Shown: in pieces, positions 59,450-64,000 of the stretch | Numbering within the stretch: the first letter of the stretch is position 1 | Layout of the letters: every line of letters begins with the position of its first letter | Assembly: GCF_030553055.1 (NCBI RefSeq) | Contig: NZ_CP130713.1 | Coordinates: 4,960,001-5,024,000, forward strand | Direction of reading: 5' to 3' | Origin: Streptomyces sp. XD-27 | GTDB lineage: Bacteria > Actinomycetota > Actinomycetes > Streptomycetales > Streptomycetaceae | Length of the DNA: 64,000 nucleotides | Program-made: the position numbers and the translations under genes | Notes under the pieces: generated by a model | Database searches by the model: none | Seen by the model: only the letters and a program-made list of their open reading frames with translations | Told to the model about the DNA's origin: nothing

Positions 59450-60752
59450 GCCGTGATGCCCTCCGGCGCGGCGAACTCCTGGAACGCGATGGACTTCTCC
59501 ACCGGATAGTGCTCCCGGCCCAGCAGCTCCCGGATGATGCACACGTTGCGGTACGGGCCCATGCCCAGGTCGGGCGAGGTGACGCTGTGCGCGTGCGCCG
59601 CGCCGTTCTGCAGGAAGACCCGCGGCCGGTGGTGTCGATGCTGTAGTTGCGGGCCACGTCGAAGCGGCCGCGGCTGTCCCAGCGCAGCCGGTCGCGGACC
59701 GGCTCCAGGAACGCCGGTACCCGGTAGCGGTAGCCGGTCGCGAGCACCAGGCCCTGCGTGGCGAGGGAGAAGTCGCGCTCCTGCTCGTGCTGGCGCAGGC
59801 TCAGGGTGTACGTGCCGCTCTCCGCGTCGTACGCGGCGCTCGCCAGCTCGGTGTTCGTCATCAGCCGGGTCGGCACCGGCCCATGCACGCTCTTCTCATA
59901 AAGAAGGTCGAAGATGCTGTTGATCAGATCCGCGTTGATGCCCTTGAACAGGCCCTTCTGCTCGGACTCCAGGCGGTAGCGGGTCGCTTCCGGCAGGGCG
60001 TGGAAGTAGTCCACGTACTCCGGCGACGTCATCTCCAGCGTCAGCTTGGTGTATTCGAGCGGGAAGAAGCGCGGGGAGCGCGTGACCCAGTTCAGGCGGT
60101 AGCCGTGCGCGTCGATGTCCTGGAGCAGGTCGTAGTAGATCTCGGCGGCGCTCTGGCCGCTGCCGACGATCGTGATGCTGTCCTTGGCCTGGAGCGCGGC
60201 CTTCTCCCCGAGATACCGGGAGTTGTGGAACAGGTCCCCGCCGAGGCCGTCGCACGCCTCGGGTATGTACGGGGGCGTGCCGGTGCCCAGGACCAGGCGC
60301 CGGGCGCGGTGGACGTGCCGTTCGCCGGTCGCCGCCTGGACGCCGTGGACGAGGTAGAGGCCGGCGGCCTCGTCGTAGGTCACCTCGGTGACCTCGTGGC
60401 CGAAGCGGACATTGCGCAGCCGGGAGGCGGCCCAGCGGCAGTAGTCGTTGTACTCCGTACGCAGCGGATAGAAGATCTCGCGGATGTAGAAGGGGTACAG
60501 CCGCCCGTTCTCCTTCAGGTAGTTGAGGAAGGAGTACGGGGAGGTGGGGTCGGCCAACGTGACCAGGTCGGCCATGAACGGCGTCTGGAGGTGGCTGCTG
60601 CTCAGCAGCATGTCCGGGTGCCAGTCGAAGCTGGGCTTGCGCTCCAGGAAGAGCCCGTCGAGTTCGTCGATCGGCTCGGTCAGGCAGGCGAGGCCCAGGT
60701 TGAAGGGGCCGAGCCCGATCGCGATGAAGTCATGGGTGGTGGGCGTGGTCAC
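59446..60752 (-). CDS. desB: cadaverine N-hydroxylase, frameshifted near the 3' end
   Basis: A flavin N-monooxygenase of the lysine/ornithine type: [20 protein letters not shown] (FAD site), [40 protein letters not shown] (NADPH site), [18 protein letters not shown] (ATGY motif). It hydroxylates cadaverine. Up to [10 protein letters not shown] the frame is normal. Then another frame carries [20 protein letters not shown] and the rest to a TGA overlapping the desC start. A single C or G is missing at 59619-59626 (ACCCGCGG where ACCCGGCGG is expected). Either the gene is broken for its last 60 residues or the assembly has an error. GTG start with GGAG upstream. Confidence 0.9.
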
Positions 60753-60778
60753 GTGCGGTTCTCCGTCGGGGTGGTTCG

Positions 60779-62500
60779 TCAGCCGGCGCGGCGGGCGGGC
60801 TCGGGGGAGGCGTGCTCGGCGGCGCGCTCGGCCGGTTCCTGCTCCAGGTGGCGGCCGGAGTGCTCGTCCTCGTAGCGGCCGGTGTGCTCGGCGGTGTTCT
60901 CGTTGAGATAGCGGCCGGTGTGCTCGGCGGGGCGCCGGCGGGTGTGCTGGGCGGCGTTCTCGTTGAGGTAGCGGCCCGCGTGTTCGGCGAGCAGATCGAG
61001 GACGTGCGCGATGTCGTCCAGCGAGGTCTCCGGGTTCAGCAGGGTGAATTTCAGGTAGTGGGCCCCGTCGACCTTGGTGCCCGCGACGACCGCGGCGCCG
61101 GAGGCCGCCAGGGCCTCGCGGGCGTACAGGTTCGCCTGGTCGGCCAGCGCACGGGCCGGGCCGCTCGGGGGCAGGTAGCGGAAGACGAGCGTGCTCAGCT
61201 GGGGCTTGACCACGACCTCGAAGCGCGGGTCCTGGTCCAGCAGCTCCCAGCCGCCGGCCGCCCGGTCGACCACCTCGTCGAAGAGGTCGCCGATCGCGTC
61301 CGCGCCCATGACGCGCAGCGTCATCCAGAGCTTGAGCGCGTCGAAGCGGCGGGTGGTCTGGAGGGACTTGTCGACCTGGTTGGGGATGCGCTGCTCGACC
61401 ATCCGCGCCGGGTTGAGGTAGTCGGCGTGGTACGTGACGTGGCGCAGCGTGGCCGCGTCCCGGACCAGAACGGCGCTCGAACTGACCGGCTGGAAGAAGG
61501 ACTTGTGGTAGTCGACCGTCACCGAGTCGGCGCGCTCGATGCCGTCGAGCAGATGGCGCCGGGTACGGGAGGCGAGCAGCCCGCAGCCGTACGCGGCGTC
61601 GACGTGGAACCAGGTCTCGGCCCACGCGCACAGGTCGGCGATGCGCGGCAGCGGGTCGATGGAACCGAAGTCGGTGGTGCCCGCGGTGGCGACGACGGCC
61701 ATCACGATCAGTCCGTCGCGGCGGCACCGGTCCAGCTCGCGGGCGAGCGCGGCGGGCCGCATCCGCCGTTCGCGGTCGGTCTCCACGGCGATGACGGCGT
61801 CCGGGCCGAGCCCCAGCTGTTTCGCGGACTTCCGCACGCTGAAGTGGCTCGCCTCGGAGGCGAGGACGCGCAGTCGCGGAAGGATCTCGTGCCGGGCGGG
61901 GGGCTCGGAGGCGTCATCCGCCGTACGGGCGCGGTCCACCGCGCGGGCGCACGCCTCCTCGCGGGCGAGCAGCAGGGCCTGGAAGTTGGACTGGGTTCCG
62001 CCGCTGGTGAAGACGCCGTCCGCGGCCGGGCCGAGCCCGATGCGGTCGGCGGTCCAGTCGATCAGCCGCCGCTCGATGAGGGTGCCGCCCGCGCTCTGGT
62101 CCCAGGTGTCGAGGGAGGAGTTGACGGCGGACAGGACCGCCTCGCCGAGCAGCGCGGGGATCACCACGGGGCAGTTGAGGTGGGCCAGGTAGCGCGGGTG
62201 GTGGAAGTAGACGGCGTCCCGGAGATAGACGTCCTCCAGCTCGTCCAGGGCGGCGGCCGCGCTGCCCAGCGGCTGGTCGAGGTCGATGCCGGCGACGCGG
62301 GGGGTCAGCTCGGCGGGGGTGACGCCGGTGAACGGGCGGCCGGTGCCGGCGACGGTGTCGGCGACCAGCGCGGCACCGTCGGCCAGGACGCGCCGGTAGC
62401 GCTCCGCCGTACGGTCGTTGAACAGGTGTGACCTGCTGTCCGTCGCGCTGGGTACGGGGCCTGTCGAGGCGTCCTCAGCGGTCTGCGCGAGGAGACTCAC
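60779..62500 (-). CDS. desA: lysine decarboxylase (PLP, group II) of the desferrioxamine pathway
   Basis: 573 residues. Makes cadaverine from lysine. [20 protein letters not shown] and [18 protein letters not shown] bind [21 protein letters not shown] has the conserved Asp; [20 protein letters not shown] has the Lys that holds PLP. The known S. coelicolor enzyme is about 480 residues; here the extra length is a C-terminal tail with repeated [14 protein letters not shown] units derived from the natural end ([16 protein letters not shown]). It is first in the desABCD order, 26 bp before desB. I found no iron box in the gap upstream. Confidence 0.94.
   Translation of the reverse strand: MSLLAQTAEDASTGPVPSATDSRSHLFNDRTAERYRRVLADGAALVADTVAGTGRPFTGVTPAELTPRVAGIDLDQPLGSAAAALDELEDVYLRDAVYFHHPRYLAHLNCPVVIPALLGEAVLSAVNSSLDTWDQSAGGTLIERRLIDWTADRIGLGPAADGVFTSGGTQSNFQALLLAREEACARAVDRARTADDASEPPARHEILPRLRVLASEASHFSVRKSAKQLGLGPDAVIAVETDRERRMRPAALARELDRCRRDGLIVMAVVATAGTTDFGSIDPLPRIADLCAWAETWFHVDAAYGCGLLASRTRRHLLDGIERADSVTVDYHKSFFQPVSSSAVLVRDAATLRHVTYHADYLNPARMVEQRIPNQVDKSLQTTRRFDALKLWMTLRVMGADAIGDLFDEVVDRAAGGWELLDQDPRFEVVVKPQLSTLVFRYLPPSGPARALADQANLYAREALAASGAAVVAGTKVDGAHYLKFTLLNPETSLDDIAHVLDLLAEHAGRYLNENAAQHTRRRPAEHTGRYLNENTAEHTGRYEDEHSGRHLEQEPAERAAEHASPEPARRAG
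60800..60990. repeat. imperfect repeats at the 3' end of desA
   Basis: GTTCTCGTTGAGRTAGCGGC occurs at about 60896 and 60956, and GTAGCGGCCGGTGTGCTCG at about 60871 is a shortened copy. They encode repeated copies of the native C-terminal HAGRYLNEN end. Confidence 0.85.
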
Positions 62501-62698
62501 GGTCGGTCCTTTCTGATTTCGGGCATGGGGATGCCCGGGCGCGGGCGTGGCGGCGCCCTGGTGTGGGGTGAGTGAGGCGGGGGCCCTGGAAAAGGCATGG
62601 CGGTGCCGTGGTGGGGGGCGTGGGCACGGCAGCGCCGGGAGGCCAGGGGTGCCTGTGGGGAGGAAGAGGTGGGGGGCTGGTGGTTCGGGGAGCCGGCC

Positions 62699-62832
62699 GT
62701 CCGTCGGTACGGGGTCAGTCGTCTGTCGGTCCGAGGTCAGTTGTCCGTCGGTACGGGGTCAGCCGTTCAGGTCCGTCGGTACGGGGTCGGTCGTCCGTCG
62801 GTATGGGGTCAGTCGTCCGTCGGAGGTCAGTC
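62699..62832. repeat. six 22-bp units at the 3' end of desF
   Basis: GTCCGTCGGTACGGGGTCAG and variants start at 62699, 62721, 62743, 62771, 62793 and 62815 (the third followed by a 6-base insert, the last shortened). The final copy contains the desF stop codon; the rest fill the gap toward desA. Confidence 0.92.
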
Positions 62833-63792
62833 GTCCGCGGGCGCGGTGCCCGACACGGCCTCCTCGACGAGTTGCTCCTCGGTGGCGCCCCGGCGCCAGT
62901 AGCCCGTGAACATCACGCGCGTGCGGTCGAAGCCGCGGTCGCCGGTGAGGTGGCGGCGCAGCGCCCGTACGGTGCCGGACTCGCCGGCGATCCACGCGTA
63001 CGGCGTCCCCTCGGGCAGGTCCGTGCCGCGGACCGCGTCCAGGACCAGGCCGTCGCGCCGGCCGGTCGCCCGGTCGCGTACCAGCCAGGTGATCTCGGCG
63101 GTGGCCGGGGTGGGCAGCTGCTGGATGTCCTCGGCGTGCGGGACCTCGATCCACGCGCGCGCGGGGGTGCCCTCCGGCAGCGCTTCGAGGATCCCCGCGA
63201 CGGCGGGCAGCGCGGTCTCGTCTCCGGTGATCAGCACCCAGTCGGTGTCGGCCGGCGGGCGGAAGTCCACGCCGCCGTTGTCGGCGACGACCGGGCCGAG
63301 CAGGATGGCGCGGTCGCCGGGTTCGGCCCGGGCGGCCCAGCGGGAGGCCGGTCCGCCGGCCTCGGCCGCCGCCGGACCCGCGCCGTGCAGCGCGAAGTCG
63401 ACGTCGACCTCGTCCGGGTCGCGGCGCTGCGCGCGCACGGTGTACGAGCGCATGATGCCGCGCTCGTCGGGGTCCATAGCCCGGTACTCCGCGAACCAGT
63501 TCTCACCGGCCTCCGTGGGGACCAGCGGCACGTCCTGGTGGGGGTGCGGAAGGAAGAGTTTGAACCGCTGGTCGCGGCCGCCGGAGACGAACTCGGCCAG
63601 CTCCGGGCCACCGAACGTGATCCGGACCATGGAGCGGCCCAGGAGCCGCGTCCGTACGACGTGGACGTCGAAGAAGCGGAAGGGAAGCGCCGGGGCTGCT
63701 TCGGCGGCCTCCGCGGCTTCGGTGCCCTCTGCGGCTTCGGCGGCTGCTGCCGCTTCGGTGGCGGCTTCGGTGGTGGCTTCTGCTGTGGTCAT
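62827..63792 (-). CDS. desF: siderophore-interacting protein (FAD-dependent ferric reductase)
   Basis: 321 residues of the SIP family. FFDVHVVRTRLLGRSMVRIT, then GIMRSYTVRAQRRDPDEVDV (the RxYTxR FAD motif), WVLITGDETALPAVAGILEA (NAD(P)H site) and YAWIAGESGTVRALRRHL. It reduces ferric iron in imported ferrioxamine so that it is released in the cytoplasm. The first 35 residues are Ala/Glu/Thr-rich (TTAEATTEAATEAAAAAEAA) and outside the family core. It sits between the desE-like lipoprotein gene and desA, as SCO2781 does in S. coelicolor. Its 3' end is in a 22-bp repeat. Confidence 0.92.
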   Translation of the reverse strand: MTTAEATTEAATEAAAAAEAAEGTEAAEAAEAAPALPFRFFDVHVVRTRLLGRSMVRITFGGPELAEFVSGGRDQRFKLFLPHPHQDVPLVPTEAGENWFAEYRAMDPDERGIMRSYTVRAQRRDPDEVDVDFALHGAGPAAAEAGGPASRWAARAEPGDRAILLGPVVADNGGVDFRPPADTDWVLITGDETALPAVAGILEALPEGTPARAWIEVPHAEDIQQLPTPATAEITWLVRDRATGRRDGLVLDAVRGTDLPEGTPYAWIAGESGTVRALRRHLTGDRGFDRTRVMFTGYWRRGATEEQLVEEAVSGTAPADD

Positions 63793-63856
63793 GAGAGAGG
63801 CCTCTTCCTTTCACGTGCCGGGGGTGAGGGCCCGGGGCCCGCGGGAACCGGGTGGT

Positions 63857-63892
63857 CCGGGCCGGCGGACGGGGAAGTGTCCGCCGGCCCGG
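63857..63892. terminator. hairpin terminator downstream of desE
   Basis: A 14-bp perfect stem (CCGGGCCGGCGGAC and its complement) with an 8-base loop, 4 bases past the desE stop on the minus strand. It separates desE from desF. Confidence 0.85.
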
Positions 63893-63896
63893 CCGG

Positions 63897-64000
63897 TCAG
63901 CGGACCTTCTTGGCGTCCTGGATGGCCTTGGTCAGGGACTCGATGAGCGGGGCGGCACCGGCGTAGCTGAAGCGCGGCTCGCTGCTCCACGAGGCGATCT
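63897..64000 (-). CDS. desE: iron-siderophore ABC transporter substrate-binding protein, C-terminal end only
   Basis: The window edge cuts this gene; 34 codons remain, reading WSSEPRFSYAGAAPLIESLT and ending AIQDAKKVR. This is the usual C-terminus of FecB/DesE-type lipoproteins that bind ferrioxamine outside the membrane. Position and direction match desE next to desF in S. coelicolor. Confidence 0.8.
   Translation of the reverse strand, partial: IASWSSEPRFSYAGAAPLIESLTKAIQDAKKVR

Overview
The window is very GC-rich and looks like a Streptomyces chromosome. It carries GlxA-type, WYL and TetR regulators, a Ku/LigD-polymerase pair, a WhiJ-like XRE/DUF5753 regulator, GTG/TTG starts behind purine-rich ribosome sites, many 4-base stop/start overlaps, and a desferrioxamine cluster in the order desE-desF-desA-desB-desC-desD. 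I worked from the sequence alone; every family name is by recognition of motifs and would need a profile search.

Layout. (1) 1-21.5 kb, chromosomal: an NAD(P)-binding protein, a quinone-type oxidoreductase, a GlxA/AraC regulator, divergent ku and ligD-polymerase genes, a REC/GGDEF-like/glycosyltransferase fusion with a membrane acyltransferase, a lipoprotein, glpF-glpK, an orphan Cas6e-like protein, a WYL regulator, an alpha/beta hydrolase, two methyltransferases, two TetR regulators and a DUF6624-like protein. Debris between them includes an integrase tail, a cut methyltransferase, a LysR fragment and an IS5-like fragment. (2) 21.58-52.29 kb, a mobile island: three integrated elements stacked against an intact tRNA-Arg(CCT) at 52.25-52.32 kb. 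Partial copies of the tRNA 3' end lie at 21.58, 25.38 and 29.76 kb. The two inner junctions each follow a decayed integrase; the outermost element (29.76-52.29 kb) keeps an intact integrase, excisionase, repressor, relaxase, MobC-like protein and DUF2637/DUF3631 proteins. (3) 52.3-56.8 kb: a two-gene module with a NACHT NTPase. (4) 56.9-64 kb: the desferrioxamine cluster, with desB apparently frameshifted.

The most interesting cargo is in the outer element. Six minus-strand genes (42.16 to 37.00 kb) overlap one another by exactly four bases: HATPase, MurA-like enolpyruvyl transferase, two-metal phosphatase/5'-nucleotidase, two dCTP-deaminase-fold paralogues and a GT4 glycosyltransferase. A serine beta-lactamase-family gene follows, and an XRE regulator plus flavoprotein is divergent. 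The two deaminase paralogues have lost complementary catalytic residues, so a working site could only form in a mixed oligomer. The other elements carry a secreted papain-like protease with a membrane-anchored partner, and a sigma-factor operon ending in a fused regulator.

A second window-wide signal is that short tandem repeats (15, 18, 22, 24 and about 26 bp) sit at the ends of genes in the chromosomal parts: glpF, the Cas6e-like gene, the WYL gene, the hydrolase, the glycosyltransferase, desD, desA and desF. I saw none of this kind in the mobile island.
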